From positions 62,001 through 126,000 of the forward strand of contig NZ_JAHEPS010000003.1 in NCBI RefSeq assembly GCF_018596335.1: 64,000 bases of DNA. Direction: 5' to 3'. Positions 28,325-37,106 of the stretch are shown in pieces. This DNA is from Shewanella jiangmenensis. Lineage in GTDB: Bacteria > Pseudomonadota > Gammaproteobacteria > Enterobacterales > Shewanellaceae. The notes under the pieces are model-generated. The model was not told the origin of the DNA, searched no databases, and saw only the letters and a program-made list of their open reading frames with translations. Every line of letters starts with the position of its first letter. Positions within the stretch are counted from its first letter, which is position 1. Both the position numbers and the translations under genes were made by a program.

Positions 28325-28560
28325 TGGCGATCCTGTCAGTGGACCAAGGGGACTGCGCTAGAAGTCCCAGGGAGAATGATGAACACGAAAACCCATTTCA
28401 ATGTTCACTATATTTGAGCCTGACGTGCGGTAAAAAGTTCCGCGAAAATCGCAAAAAATACAGATTATTTTTTAATCCTGCACATTCAGTTGCTTAACGC
28501 CAGCTGTTTAACGTCAGTTGCTTAACTTCAGCAAGTCATCAGCTGTCTGGTCTTAGGCAC
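28325..28560. other. Intergenic region with 14-bp repeats and room for a small minus-strand RNA
   Basis: No credible ORF. It holds three 14-bp repeats (28487-28528) and an AT-rich stretch at 28450-28475 that could contain a minus-strand promoter reading toward the terminator at 28294-28324. Confidence 0.4.
28487..28528. repeat. 14-bp tandem repeat, three units
   Basis: Units CAGTTGCTTAACGC, CAGCTGTTTAACGT and CAGTTGCTTAACTT. Confidence 0.85.
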
Positions 28561-29055
28561 TTAGCGCACGGACTCAGCCAGCAGCTGCTGGATTTGCTGC
28601 TCAAGCTTGCGCGGATCTGTCGTGGGGGCGAAGCGCTCGCGCACTTTGCCGTCGCGCCCGACCAGAAACTTGGTGAAGTTCCACTTGATGGACTCGCTGC
28701 CCAAAATCCCCGGCGCTGCCTTTTTCAAATGGCTAAACAGCGGATGCGCGTCGTCACCGTTGACGTCAATCTTGGCAAACAGCGGAAAACTCACGCCAAA
28801 ATTAAGCTGACAGAAGCTCGCGATTTCAGACTCGCTGCCTTGCTCCTGGGCACCAAACTGGTTGCAGGGGAACCCCAGGATCTCAAGCCCTTGATCTTTG
28901 TATTGGCGATACAGGGCCTCCAGCGCCTCATACTGCGGGGTAAAACCGCATTTACTGGCGGTGTTGACGATAAGCAGCACCTTGCCCTGATATTGCTGCA
29001 TTTGGGTCTGTTTACCGCCAATGTAGGTGACGGGAATATCGTAGATTGCGCTCAT
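28561..29055 (-). CDS. Glutathione peroxidase family protein (Cys type)
   Basis: A 164-residue thioredoxin-fold peroxidase of the BtuE/GPx type. The peroxidatic Cys36 is in [12 protein letters not shown]; this is a Cys, not selenocysteine, enzyme. The Gln of the catalytic site is in CNQFGAQE (about residue 70), and Trp/Asn are in [10 protein letters not shown]. It should reduce hydroperoxides using thioredoxin or glutathione. There is no signal peptide, so it is cytoplasmic. It is divergent from mgtE, with a dyad in the shared intergenic region. Confidence 0.95.
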   Translation of the reverse strand: MSAIYDIPVTYIGGKQTQMQQYQGKVLLIVNTASKCGFTPQYEALEALYRQYKDQGLEILGFPCNQFGAQEQGSESEIASFCQLNFGVSFPLFAKIDVNGDDAHPLFSHLKKAAPGILGSESIKWNFTKFLVGRDGKVRERFAPTTDPRKLEQQIQQLLAESVR

Positions 29056-29113
29056 AAATTGGCTCCGATTAAAAACTCATCGATTGCCATTCTAGAATGA
29101 CATCTGGTTTTGT

Positions 29114-29141
29114 GCAATTAGTTTGTGCGCAATTTAATTGC
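29114..29141. promoter_or_regulatory. Inverted repeat between the peroxidase gene and mgtE
   Basis: GCAATTA-N14-TAATTGC in the divergent intergenic region. It could be an operator for a redox or MarR-type regulator of the peroxidase gene; this is inference. Confidence 0.35.
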
Positions 29142-29205
29142 TTGGTTGCCCTGTCGGGGGAATGCCCCTATAGTCAGCCACAAGATGCTTTCAAGGGACA
29201 CTGCT

Positions 29206-30582
29206 GTGACAGAAATTTTGCCAGAACAGGAACCTAACTTCGCCCCGCAGAGTGAAGTGGGCCAAGTCGTTTCGCAGCTGACCGGCGCCATCGGCGACGC
29301 TCAGGCCGAGATGTTTTCGGAAATCCTTGAAGAGGTCGAACCCGGCACTGTGGCCTTACTGCTCGAAGCATTGCCACTGGATGAACGTTACGAGCGTTGG
29401 CAACAAATTGAGTTTGGCGACAGGGTAGAGGTGCTGAGCCTGATGCGCGCCGATCCGCGCATGGGCATTTTGAAGCGCATGCCGGATGACGAAGTCGACC
29501 TGCTGTTTGCCCAGTTAAGCCCGGAAGATCTGATTGAGTGGAGTGATTATCTCCCCGAGAGCTTTACCGACCGCGCGCTGGCCCAGATGGGTGAGCGCCA
29601 GCGCCAGCACTTTGAACTCTATAACCAATACTCAGACAACGAAATTGGCCGTTACGCCGATCACCAGATGCTGGTGCTGTCGACCAAGGCAACGGTTGGC
29701 CAGGCGCAGCGGTTTTTCCGCCGCATTGAGCTTGATTGCAACGATTCGCTGTTTTTGGTGGACGAGCAGGAACACTACCGCGGCGCGGTGAGCCGTTATG
29801 AAGTGTTTCGCGCAAGCCCCGAAGCGCCGCTGCTGAGTTTGGTGGAAGAAGACAGCCGTGCCATCAGCGCCGATGCGTCTTTGATGGATGCCGCCGAGCA
29901 GCTTGAGCACAGCCGCGAAATCGAATTGCCGGTGGTGGATGAACAGGGCGGTCTGATTGGCCGGGTTACCCTGCGCATGGCCACCGAGCTTGTGCGCGAG
30001 CACTATGAATCGCAGCTCATGGCGAGCGCAGGTATGGATGAAACCGACGACCTGTTCGCCCCCATTATTACCGGTGCCCGCCGCCGCGCCGTGTGGCTTG
30101 GCATTAACCTGCTGACCGCCTTTCTGGCCTCGGCCACCATTGGTTTGTTTGAGAACGTGCTGGCGCAGGTCGTGGCGCTGGCGGTACTGATGCCGATAGT
30201 GGCATCCATGGGCGGCATTGCCGGCAGTCAGTCGCTGACGCTGATGATCCGTGGCATGGCGATGGGACAGATTTCCGCCGGTAACCTCTGGTCTTTGATG
30301 AAAAACGAGCTTGGCATTGGAGCTCTGAACGGAGTGCTGTGGGCCATCGTCATTGGCTTGGTGTCGGGCTGGTGGTTCAGCGATGAAATTATCGGTATCG
30401 CCATTGGCTGCGCCATTTTGATTAACATGCTGGTGGCGGCGGCATCGGGGGTGATTATCCCTATGGTGCTGCAAAAAATGGATCAGGATCCGGCGCTGTC
30501 GGGCTCTGTTATCCTCACCACGGTTACCGATGTGGTGGGCTTTTTCAGCTTCCTTGGGCTTGCGTCTATCCTGTTTCTATGA
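29206..30582 (+). CDS. mgtE: Magnesium transporter MgtE
   Basis: A 458-residue channel-like Mg2+ transporter. The order is an N-terminal superhelical domain (about residues 20-125), two CBS domains (about 130-250) and five membrane helices (about 285-455). The pore segments MPIVASMGGIAGSQSLTLMIR and VVGFFSFLGLASILFL are conserved. The N and CBS domains sense cytoplasmic Mg2+ and gate the pore in the known family. I chose GTG 29206 because AAGGGA lies upstream and the length is normal; GTG 29125 and ATG 29185 are in-frame alternatives. Its stop overlaps the next ATG. Confidence 0.95.
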   Translation: MTEILPEQEPNFAPQSEVGQVVSQLTGAIGDAQAEMFSEILEEVEPGTVALLLEALPLDERYERWQQIEFGDRVEVLSLMRADPRMGILKRMPDDEVDLLFAQLSPEDLIEWSDYLPESFTDRALAQMGERQRQHFELYNQYSDNEIGRYADHQMLVLSTKATVGQAQRFFRRIELDCNDSLFLVDEQEHYRGAVSRYEVFRASPEAPLLSLVEEDSRAISADASLMDAAEQLEHSREIELPVVDEQGGLIGRVTLRMATELVREHYESQLMASAGMDETDDLFAPIITGARRRAVWLGINLLTAFLASATIGLFENVLAQVVALAVLMPIVASMGGIAGSQSLTLMIRGMAMGQISAGNLWSLMKNELGIGALNGVLWAIVIGLVSGWWFSDEIIGIAIGCAILINMLVAAASGVIIPMVLQKMDQDPALSGSVILTTVTDVVGFFSFLGLASILFL

Positions 30583-31175
30583 CGATACCAAGCCTGATTA
30601 TTCGTGAGGCGGCAAACGACACTGAGCGTGAGGCCGCCGCTGCGCTGATTGACCGGCGCGACGATCATCATCATCCCCTCGACCGGACCGAGCTTAAGCG
30701 GGCAAGGTTGGTGCTGCTTGCCTTTTACGGCGAGGCACTTGTCGGCACGGCTGCAATCAAATCTCCTGCAATCAAGGCTGCTTCAATCAAGGCCGCTGTA
30801 ATCAATGCAGATGGCCATGGTGAAAGCAGCGACGTCGCAGAGCTTGGTTATCTGGTGGTGGATAAGGCGTTTCGCCGCCGGGGAATAGGCGCGGCGTTAA
30901 CCGCTGCGCGGATTGACTGGGCCCGTGCCCAAGGGATCCGCTTATTGTGGGCGACTGTGCGGGATGAGAATCACGCGAGCCGCGACAACCTTGTTAAGGC
31001 CGGCTGGCAGTTTTTCGGCAACTACTTAAGCATTCGCGGCACCGGCAACACCATAGGCTGGTACGTGCTTGCGCTGGATTTAAGCCTCAGCGGTGTGGAA
31101 ATCGCATCGCTGATGGCACCGATTATTGGCGAGCGTGTGGCTATCGGCGGACACGCGCCGCTTTCCAGGCCCTGA
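30579..31175 (+). CDS. GNAT-family N-acetyltransferase with an in-frame pentapeptide repeat
   Basis: A 198-residue protein whose ATG overlaps the mgtE stop (ATGA). The acetyl-CoA-binding segment is ELGYLVVDKAFRRRGIGAAL, followed by VRDENHASRDNLVKAGWQ typical of GNAT motif B. Residues 59-78 are four diverged pentapeptides (AIKSP, AIKAA, SIKAA, VINAD) from a 15-bp tandem repeat placed between the first strands, where the family usually has a loop. The substrate is unknown. The 3' end overlaps the convergent EamA-family gene by 35 bp. Confidence 0.85.
   Translation: MTIPSLIIREAANDTEREAAAALIDRRDDHHHPLDRTELKRARLVLLAFYGEALVGTAAIKSPAIKAASIKAAVINADGHGESSDVAELGYLVVDKAFRRRGIGAALTAARIDWARAQGIRLLWATVRDENHASRDNLVKAGWQFFGNYLSIRGTGNTIGWYVLALDLSLSGVEIASLMAPIIGERVAIGGHAPLSRP
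30753..30812 (+). repeat. 15-bp tandem repeat, four units, in the GNAT gene
   Basis: In-frame units with the core (G/T)CAATCAA(A/G)GC(T/C)GCT encode AIKSP, AIKAA, SIKAA and VINAD. Confidence 0.88.
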
Positions 31176-32007
31176 ACCTGCCCTTAAGTTCAGGATACAC
31201 AGGCAGCACGGCCGACCAAATCACCACCGCAGTTCCCATCAGGCTTAGCCAGTTTGGCGTCTCGCCCAAAAACCACAGTCCAAACAGGGTTGCAAATACC
31301 AATCCCGTGTACTCCGCCGGCGCCAGTTGGCTTGCATCCGCCATACGATAGGCGTTAATCACAAGCCAGGTCATGCCGAGATAAAACAGCGCCAGCGAAA
31401 GCCCGACCCCGGTTACTTCCAAGGTCACAGGCGCCGCTTCAATGGCGGCCGCTGGCAGCAAAAACACCATGGCAAAGGCATTGGACCAGAACAGGGTGCT
31501 GAACGGATGTTCGGCGCTGGCGTAGCGTTTCAGGATAAGATTATTGCTGGCGCTGATAAGTGCGCCAAAAGCCGCCAGCAGCAGATAGGGATTAAACTCC
31601 GTCGGCTGGCTTATCATCACTATGCCGATAAAGCCGACCAGCCCGGCCACAGTGCGCCTATAGCCGATATTTTCCCCAAGAAACAGCGCCGACATCAGTA
31701 AGAGTAACAATGGCGACAGGTACAAAATCGCGGTGACCGAGGCGAGCGGCAAATTCATAATCGCAATAAAAAACAAGCCATTGCCGAGGCCAATCAGCAG
31801 CGCCCGCACCATGTGCACCTTGTACAGCGGGCTTAATTTGAGATTGCCCTTCAGTTTCCACACAAAGGGCAATACCAAAAGGGTGGCAAACAGTTGGCGG
31901 TAGAGCACAAGCTGAAACACTCCAATCTGGCTGTCGAGCAGTTTTATCAGCAGGTTGCCGCTGGCGATAAGCAATTGGGCCAGGAGAATAAACAGCAGCG
32001 CGTACAT
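31141..32007 (-). CDS. EamA/DMT-family transporter
   Basis: A 288-residue protein with about ten membrane helices made of two EamA repeats. Conserved segments include LYRQLFATLLVLPFVWKL, VTAILYLSPLLLLLMSALFL and the C-terminal half MADASQLAPAEYTGLVFATL. It is probably an exporter of a small metabolite; the substrate is unknown. The 3' end overlaps the convergent acetyltransferase gene by 35 bp. The ATG at 32007 opens straight into the first helix. It is a single gene. Confidence 0.92.
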   Translation of the reverse strand: MYALLFILLAQLLIASGNLLIKLLDSQIGVFQLVLYRQLFATLLVLPFVWKLKGNLKLSPLYKVHMVRALLIGLGNGLFFIAIMNLPLASVTAILYLSPLLLLLMSALFLGENIGYRRTVAGLVGFIGIVMISQPTEFNPYLLLAAFGALISASNNLILKRYASAEHPFSTLFWSNAFAMVFLLPAAAIEAAPVTLEVTGVGLSLALFYLGMTWLVINAYRMADASQLAPAEYTGLVFATLFGLWFLGETPNWLSLMGTAVVIWSAVLPVYPELKGRFRAWKAARVRR

Positions 32008-32363
32008 GGGTACATCGGGAGTGTCAGAGGGAGTCAGTCGCTTAAAATAGCATCCAACGACCGGGACGTCTTGTGCAAAATGGTTGAACTTAATTGAAAA
32101 AATGCCCTTATGGCAATACAGTTTGGACTTAAGCCCTGAAAAAGGTCGGCCTGAATGGCGATAACCGGTGCCTGCGCCCGCTGCCAGCCGTTAACATAAG
32201 GACAGCATTGCTGAGTCTGTATTTACGGCAATCACTGCAGCTTTTTTGCCATTATTTCAACGCCATGATGTCCGCCCTTAACTGCTTTTTATGAGGCGCT
32301 TTACTGCTTTTTATGAGGCACTCGGCTTTTGATGCGATGGCCACAAACAGAATAATACCGCCT
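32008..32363. other. Divergent intergenic region
   Basis: 356 bp between the EamA-family gene and a diguanylate cyclase gene. It holds promoters for both and a 22-bp tandem duplication. No small gene is supported. Confidence 0.5.
32281..32324. repeat. 22-bp tandem duplication
   Basis: Two units of ACTGCTTTTTATGAGGC(G/A)CT followed by a diverging end. Confidence 0.85.
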
Positions 32364-34016
32364 ATGAACCGTACTCTATTACAGCCCCTGATAGCCTTGC
32401 TGCTTGTGCTTTGCGGCGCTATGCCCGCCGCTGCGGGGGTGGTGCTGGCTGAGGCTGAGCTTTTTGTGGCCCAGGAAACTGACTCGGCGCCGGCATCCTT
32501 TGAACAGATGCACAGCTGGATACAGGAGCGGGACGAGATTGAGCGCATGCCCTTAAGCGGCGGCCGCTTTTGGATGGTTGCGCCCTTTATGGTGAATGAG
32601 AGCCGCAGTGAGTGGGTGGTGAATCTGCATAACTCCATCGCCGAGCGGGTCGACTATCTGGTGCTTGGCAGTGATGGCAGCCGCCAGATGTCCAGCGGCG
32701 GATACGACGCGCCTTACGACTATCTGTTTGATTACGGTAAAAATGTCACCTTAAGATACGGGGTGGAATACTGGCTGGTGGCGAGGGTTGAATCGCGTTA
32801 TTTCTCCTCTATTCCCAAGCTTGAAATCAATGGCGTTTCTGAGCACAGGCTGCTGACCGACCGTATAGCCGCTGCGGTGCTGGTTTGCCTGGGCGGGCTG
32901 CTGTTTATCGCCGTGTATAACCTGCTTATTTACAGCTCCACCCGCGACCGAGCCTTTTTGTATTATGGCCTTTACGTCATCACCTATCTGCTTGGCTGGG
33001 CCTTTACCTTCCATGTGCCGGCGCAGCTTTTTGGCTTTCATCAGCTTGAACTGCATCACCTGTTTTTTATCGGGCTGCCGATTTTCAATATTCTGTTTTA
33101 CAAACACTTTTTGCAGCTTCCGACCATGTCGCCGCCGCTGTGGCGCGCAAGCCAGATCCTGCTGTGGCTGTGCGTGTTAGCGCTGCCGACAAGCTTTTTG
33201 CTGCTGTCGCATACCGCCATTATTGCGTCGGTGCTGATAGGGCTATGGATAGTGCTTGCCATCATCGCGGGTAATGTCTGTTTGATTAAAGGCTTTGCGC
33301 CGGCCCGTTATTTTATTATGGCGTTCAGCTGTTTGCTGTTGCCTGCGCTGCTCATTTTGCCCGGTAATCTTGGGCTGACCACGGATGTTTTTGAATTTAC
33401 CGAGCTTACCACCCTGATTGGCGGCAGCGCCGACGCACTGCTGTTGTCGCTGGCGCTGGCAAGTAAGCTTAAACTGTTGTCCGAGGAGCGTGATGCCCAT
33501 GCTCAGCAGCTCATTGATGCCTGGGAAAAGGCCCGACTCGACAGCCTGACTCAAATCAGTAACCGCTTTGCCTTTGATGAATTTATGCAGTCGCAGCAGC
33601 AGTTTGCTGAGGCGGTGACAAGGCAGAGCGCGCTGCTGCTCCTGGATGTGGATGGCCTGAAACACATCAACGATACCCTGGGCCATCAGGCAGGTGATGA
33701 GCTGCTTAAAACCCTGGTGGAATGGATACGCGGCGTTGAGCTTGGCGTGAGCGGGCCTGTGCAGCTCTATCGTATTGGCGGCGATGAATTTGCATTGGTG
33801 GTGGAGGCCGCAGCACTTGAAAGTGTGCTCGATAAACTCGCCCAGGCTGGCCAGTATTTGAGTGAGCAAGGCTTTGCCGCCGGGCTCAGTGTGGGCTATG
33901 CCCTTAACTCGCAGGTGCAAGCCGCCCACGACTGGCTTAGGGCCGCCGATTCGCGCATGTACCGCAACAAAGCCAGCAGGCGACATGAGCTTGAATCGCA
34001 CACGGTAACCATTTAA
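32364..34016 (+). CDS. Membrane-bound diguanylate cyclase (7TM-DISM sensor plus GGDEF)
   Basis: A 550-residue protein. A signal peptide (cleavage after about residue 24, PAAAG) leads a periplasmic 7TMR-DISM extracellular domain (about 25-165). Seven membrane helices follow (about 175-385), then a short coiled segment and a GGDEF domain (about 400-540) with DSLTQISNRFAFDEF, LLLDVDGLKHINDTLGHQAG and RIGGDEFALV. It should make cyclic di-GMP in response to a periplasmic, often carbohydrate-like, signal. The I-site position reads SGPV instead of RxxD, so product inhibition by the canonical route is unlikely. I chose ATG 32364, which starts the signal peptide; the frame is open to 32313. Confidence 0.92.
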   Translation: MNRTLLQPLIALLLVLCGAMPAAAGVVLAEAELFVAQETDSAPASFEQMHSWIQERDEIERMPLSGGRFWMVAPFMVNESRSEWVVNLHNSIAERVDYLVLGSDGSRQMSSGGYDAPYDYLFDYGKNVTLRYGVEYWLVARVESRYFSSIPKLEINGVSEHRLLTDRIAAAVLVCLGGLLFIAVYNLLIYSSTRDRAFLYYGLYVITYLLGWAFTFHVPAQLFGFHQLELHHLFFIGLPIFNILFYKHFLQLPTMSPPLWRASQILLWLCVLALPTSFLLLSHTAIIASVLIGLWIVLAIIAGNVCLIKGFAPARYFIMAFSCLLLPALLILPGNLGLTTDVFEFTELTTLIGGSADALLLSLALASKLKLLSEERDAHAQQLIDAWEKARLDSLTQISNRFAFDEFMQSQQQFAEAVTRQSALLLLDVDGLKHINDTLGHQAGDELLKTLVEWIRGVELGVSGPVQLYRIGGDEFALVVEAAALESVLDKLAQAGQYLSEQGFAAGLSVGYALNSQVQAAHDWLRAADSRMYRNKASRRHELESHTVTI

Positions 34017-34065
34017 CCCTCTTTTTAAAATCGAATTGGACACAGCGCTTTGCTGGCAAAGGCCG

Positions 34066-34130
34066 TGCGTCAGCAGCGCCGCATCAGTAAAAGCGTTGCA
34101 TCAGCAAAGCGCTGCATCAATAAATGCACC
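34066..34130. repeat. ~16-17-bp tandem repeat, three to four units
   Basis: Units begin (C/G)(G/C)(T/A)TCAG and read GCATCAGTAAAAGCGTT, GCATCAGCAAAGCGCT and GCATCAATAAATGCAC. Confidence 0.78.
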
Positions 34131-34192
34131 TGAAATCCATCCGTCGTCTTATCTTACTGTTTTCCGGCGCATTATGATTATCGAGGGAGCGT

Positions 34193-34248
34193 TTTCGAGA
34201 GAGTGCTATCGAGAGAGTACTATCGAGAGAGTGTCATCGACGGAATGC
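34193..34248. repeat. 14-bp tandem repeat, four units
   Basis: Units TTTCGAGAGAGTGC, TATCGAGAGAGTAC, TATCGAGAGAGTGT and the diverged CATCGACGGAATGC. A further diverged copy may precede them. Confidence 0.88.
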
Positions 34249-34320
34249 TATCTGCGACGGGCTTCGACGAATCGCATCGACAAATCGCATCGTCAAAATA
34301 TGGACAAGTGATGAAACGAA

Positions 34321-34346
34321 AAAGGCAAGCCAGTTGGCTTGCCTTT
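34321..34346. terminator. Hairpin upstream of the small convergent gene
   Basis: AAAGGCAAGCC-AGTT-GGCTTGCCTTT is a perfect stem with only short A/T flanks. It lies between the diguanylate cyclase gene and the convergent 53-codon gene, so it may terminate both. Confidence 0.7.
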
Positions 34347-34423
34347 GACATTTGCTTTGCTGCAGAGCTTATTTTTCTTTAGATCTTACTTAACCTGATC
34401 ACTGGCGCTATCACCCTTGAGCC

Positions 34424-34585
34424 TTAACGCCATTTTGTTTGCAGGTACTCAAGTTCAACGTGTTCATCGTTGTTGCGACGCTTGGTATCCCGTCTGCGCT
34501 GCTTGACCCGTTTATGCTTCTGCTTGTCTTTGACCTGATCGCTCCATGGCAAATCATCGTCATCAAAATCGTATGAGTGTGACAT
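34424..34585 (-). CDS. Small basic/acidic protein, function unknown
   Basis: A 53-residue ORF starting MSHSYDFDDDDLPWSDQV, with an acidic N-terminus and a strongly basic middle (KHKRVKQRRRDTKRR). An in-frame ATG lies seven codons upstream, but 34585 has AAAGG just before it. The composition suggests a soluble nucleic-acid-associated or regulatory small protein. I do not recognise a family. The gene is supported by ribosome-binding site, biased composition and a downstream hairpin only. Confidence 0.55.
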   Translation of the reverse strand: MSHSYDFDDDDLPWSDQVKDKQKHKRVKQRRRDTKRRNNDEHVELEYLQTKWR

Positions 34586-34961
34586 GACCTTTATCCAATT
34601 GAACACTGCGCCCCTCGGCCCAGGATCTTACACCCAATGGCTTTTACCCATCGGCAGTGCCACGCTGGCACAGGATCTTTTTACCCAAAGGCGCAGGCAA
34701 GCTAAAGCGAAAAAAATCGTGCTTTTTGGTGAAAATAATTGGATGAGGTGAATTGCGGTGTTGAGGCTTAACCTAAGCTTAAAATACGCCATTTTGCCGC
34801 TGTTTTAGTCGAATATTTTGCCGGTGGCGCCTTTTTCGATGACAAAAAAGACGCCACTGCGGATTTAGGGAAACCCTCTGGCCGATTATCTTTTGTGCAA
34901 TTGCGCCAGGCGTATGTGCAGTTGAGCCGGGCGTATGTGCAATTGGCGCAGGGCACAGGCC
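34586..34961. other. Intergenic region with a 21-bp repeat
   Basis: 376 bp between the small gene and the rRNA methyltransferase-like gene, both on the minus strand. The only clear structure is the repeat at 34894-34954. A 55-codon plus-strand frame at 34584-34751 lacks a ribosome-binding site and is not called. Confidence 0.5.
34894..34954. repeat. 21-bp tandem repeat, three units
   Basis: Units share TGTGCA(A/G)TTG and end in (C/G)GGCGTA; the third is truncated. Confidence 0.85.
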
Positions 34962-36335
34962 TTATTTGCGTTTTAGCCGCGCAGCAAACATCCCGTCGGC
35001 ATTGGCCTGCTGCGGCCACAGGGTCAGCATGGCGCTAATTTCACCACTGAAAGGATGTGTGGTGGCATCGAGCTCAAAATCCTCGTTGGAGGTCAAAAAG
35101 GCTTCTACCACCGCCTCGTTCTCGGCGCGGGCGAGGGAGCAGGTGGCGTATACCAGCAGGCCGCCGCTGCGCACCGCCGCACTGGCGCGGCGTAAAATAT
35201 CGAGCTGCAGCGCAGGTTTATCCAAAATGGCGCTGGCATCATCAATCCAGCGCATGTCCGGGTTGCGGCGCCAGGTGCCGGTGCAGGAGCAGGGCGCGTC
35301 CACCAGTACACCATCAAAATAGTCTGATTTGACCGGCAGCTTGTCACTGCGCCATGGGCTGATGTGAATTGGCGCAAAACCGGCTTTTTCGGCGCGGCGC
35401 AGCAGTTCTTCCAGTGCCTTGGGGCGAATGTCGGAGGCGATGAGTTCACCCACGCCGCCTTTTTTTTGCATCAGCGAAAAAAGCTGCAGGCTCTTACCAC
35501 CGGCGCCGGCGCAGGCATCCCACCAACGCTCGCGAGCCCCGGGAGCTGCCACTTCACCAATGGCCTGGGAAGCCAAATCCTGCACCTCGAGTTTGCCTGA
35601 GGTATAGGCCGTTACCGCATCGAGGTTGATGCTTTGGCTGGCAAGCTCAATGGCATCATCAAATACAGCGCTTGGGATGGCGCTGATGTCATCTGCCTGA
35701 AGCTCCTTTATCACCTTTTCGCGGCTTGTGCCCTGGGCGCGGGTCCACAAAGGCGGGCGGCGGCAAAGGGCATCGATAAAGGCAAGTCTTTCGGTGTCGG
35801 GCAGCTTGATGTGCTCCCATGCCCAGTCCGGCAGGAGATTTGATGGGGCGAATTCATAGGCAAACTGCTGAGTTAACGCCGCGCAAATGTGGTTAAGGCT
35901 CTCTGGAGTATCGCCAAAGGCGGGTATTTCCAACTGAGACAGATTGGCCAAAGACAGCCAGCCGCTCTGGATATCCTGCCAGGGGTGATTTTCAATAGCG
36001 GCCACCAGGCTTAACTGGGTAAACCAACCTGGGCTTTGTGCCTGACCTAAACCAGAGGAGAAGCTTGCGGAAAAGCCCGGTTCCTTATGAGCATCAGCCC
36101 CATCGGTCGCAGGCAGATTTTTCAGCCAGCCCCACCAACGAAACAGGCCAAACAGGGTTTCGCGGATAAGCTTTCGGTCTTTGGAACCGTGCTTTTTATG
36201 CTCGCGGAAATAGTTGGCCAGTACCCGGTCGGCGCCTTCGCGCTTGGTCAAAATATGCGAAACCAGTTGATGCAGGGTGTTGGCATAACTGATGGCGCGG
36301 CGCTCGGCCGACGAGAGAGGTGCTGGATGTGACAT
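34962..36335 (-). CDS. RsmB/NOP-family RNA cytosine-C5 methyltransferase
   Basis: A 457-residue SAM-dependent RNA m5C methylase. The C-terminal catalytic domain has the SAM-binding segment WWDACAGAGGKSLQL, the motif IV Cys in VDAPCSCTGTWRRNPD and the motif VI Cys in LVYATCSLARAENE. These are the two cysteines used for release and catalysis in the family. The N-terminal 170 residues are helical and divergent, so it may be a paralogue of RsmB rather than RsmB itself. I chose ATG 36335 (MSHPAPLSSAERR); the frame is open to 36386. A long Ala/Gly-poor loop occurs around residues 80-100. Confidence 0.9.
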   Translation of the reverse strand: MSHPAPLSSAERRAISYANTLHQLVSHILTKREGADRVLANYFREHKKHGSKDRKLIRETLFGLFRWWGWLKNLPATDGADAHKEPGFSASFSSGLGQAQSPGWFTQLSLVAAIENHPWQDIQSGWLSLANLSQLEIPAFGDTPESLNHICAALTQQFAYEFAPSNLLPDWAWEHIKLPDTERLAFIDALCRRPPLWTRAQGTSREKVIKELQADDISAIPSAVFDDAIELASQSINLDAVTAYTSGKLEVQDLASQAIGEVAAPGARERWWDACAGAGGKSLQLFSLMQKKGGVGELIASDIRPKALEELLRRAEKAGFAPIHISPWRSDKLPVKSDYFDGVLVDAPCSCTGTWRRNPDMRWIDDASAILDKPALQLDILRRASAAVRSGGLLVYATCSLARAENEAVVEAFLTSNEDFELDATTHPFSGEISAMLTLWPQQANADGMFAARLKRK

Positions 36336-36426
36336 GGGCTTGCCTGCGTAAAAAAACCGGCGCCGATTGTAGCAGATGCGCCGCAAAGGCGCATCTGTGA
36401 GGGCTTAAACCACCAAGGCTCGTTTC

Positions 36427-37095
36427 TTAGCGGGTGACCATCTTGGCGATGTCTTTGGCGCGCTCTTCGGCGGATTTCTCGCTTGGCGGCGGCACAGCCA
36501 GACCCTTGGCCACGGCCGGGCGGGCGGCGATGCGCGCAAGCCAGTTTTGCAGCGCATCCAAGCCGCTTATATCGATACCACTCCACTCATGAATTCGCAC
36601 CCAGGGGAAGGTGGCGATATCGGCGATGCTGTATTCGTCTCCGGCAAGGTAAGCATGCTTTTCAAGCTGGGTATTCATCACCTCAAACAGGCGCCGTCCT
36701 TCCTTTTGATAGCGCTCAATGGCGGCCGGGATTTTCTCCGGGAAGTAGCGATAAAACACGTTTGCCTGACCCATCATGGGGCCTACGCCGCCCATCTGGA
36801 ACATCAGCCACTGGATAACCTGCGAGCGTGCCTTGGGCTCGGATGGCAGCAACTTGCCGGTTTTCTCAGCCAGATACAGCAAGATGGCGCCCGATTCGAA
36901 TACTGCAAAGTTATCGTTCTCGGTATCCACAATCGCCGGAATGCGGCCATTGGGGTTGATGGCGAGAAACTCAGGCTTCTTTTGCTCAAGGGTCATAAGA
37001 TCAAGGCCATGCACCCGATACTCAAGTCCAAGCTCTTCAAGGGCTATGGAAATTTTATGGCCGTTTGGGGTCGCGGCGGTATAAAGCTCAATCAT
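36427..37095 (-). CDS. Glutathione transferase, Nu-class-like (YfcG/YghU type)
   Basis: A 222-residue GST. The N-terminal thioredoxin fold has TPNGHK (Thr9, Asn11), the active-site signature of Nu-class enzymes such as YfcG, which show disulfide-bond reductase activity. The glutathione-binding segments are [11 protein letters not shown] and [16 protein letters not shown]. The helical C-terminal domain ends with a charged tail ([15 protein letters not shown]). It is the second gene after another GST, separated by 11 bp, so the two form an operon divergent from a TetR regulator. Confidence 0.94.
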   Translation of the reverse strand: MIELYTAATPNGHKISIALEELGLEYRVHGLDLMTLEQKKPEFLAINPNGRIPAIVDTENDNFAVFESGAILLYLAEKTGKLLPSEPKARSQVIQWLMFQMGGVGPMMGQANVFYRYFPEKIPAAIERYQKEGRRLFEVMNTQLEKHAYLAGDEYSIADIATFPWVRIHEWSGIDISGLDALQNWLARIAARPAVAKGLAVPPPSEKSAEERAKDIAKMVTR

Positions 37096-37106
37096 GGTGT
37101 TGTTCC

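Larger units (their letters stand above)
34017..34423. other. Repeat-rich intergenic region
   Basis: 407 bp with no credible gene, containing two independent short tandem-repeat blocks, a 13-bp direct repeat near 34265-34295 and a hairpin at 34321-34346. Confidence 0.6.

Noticed and set aside
34584..34751. 55-codon plus-strand frame divergent from the small minus-strand gene
   Set aside because: No ribosome-binding site; its ATG overlaps the other gene's start by chance of the palindromic CATG.
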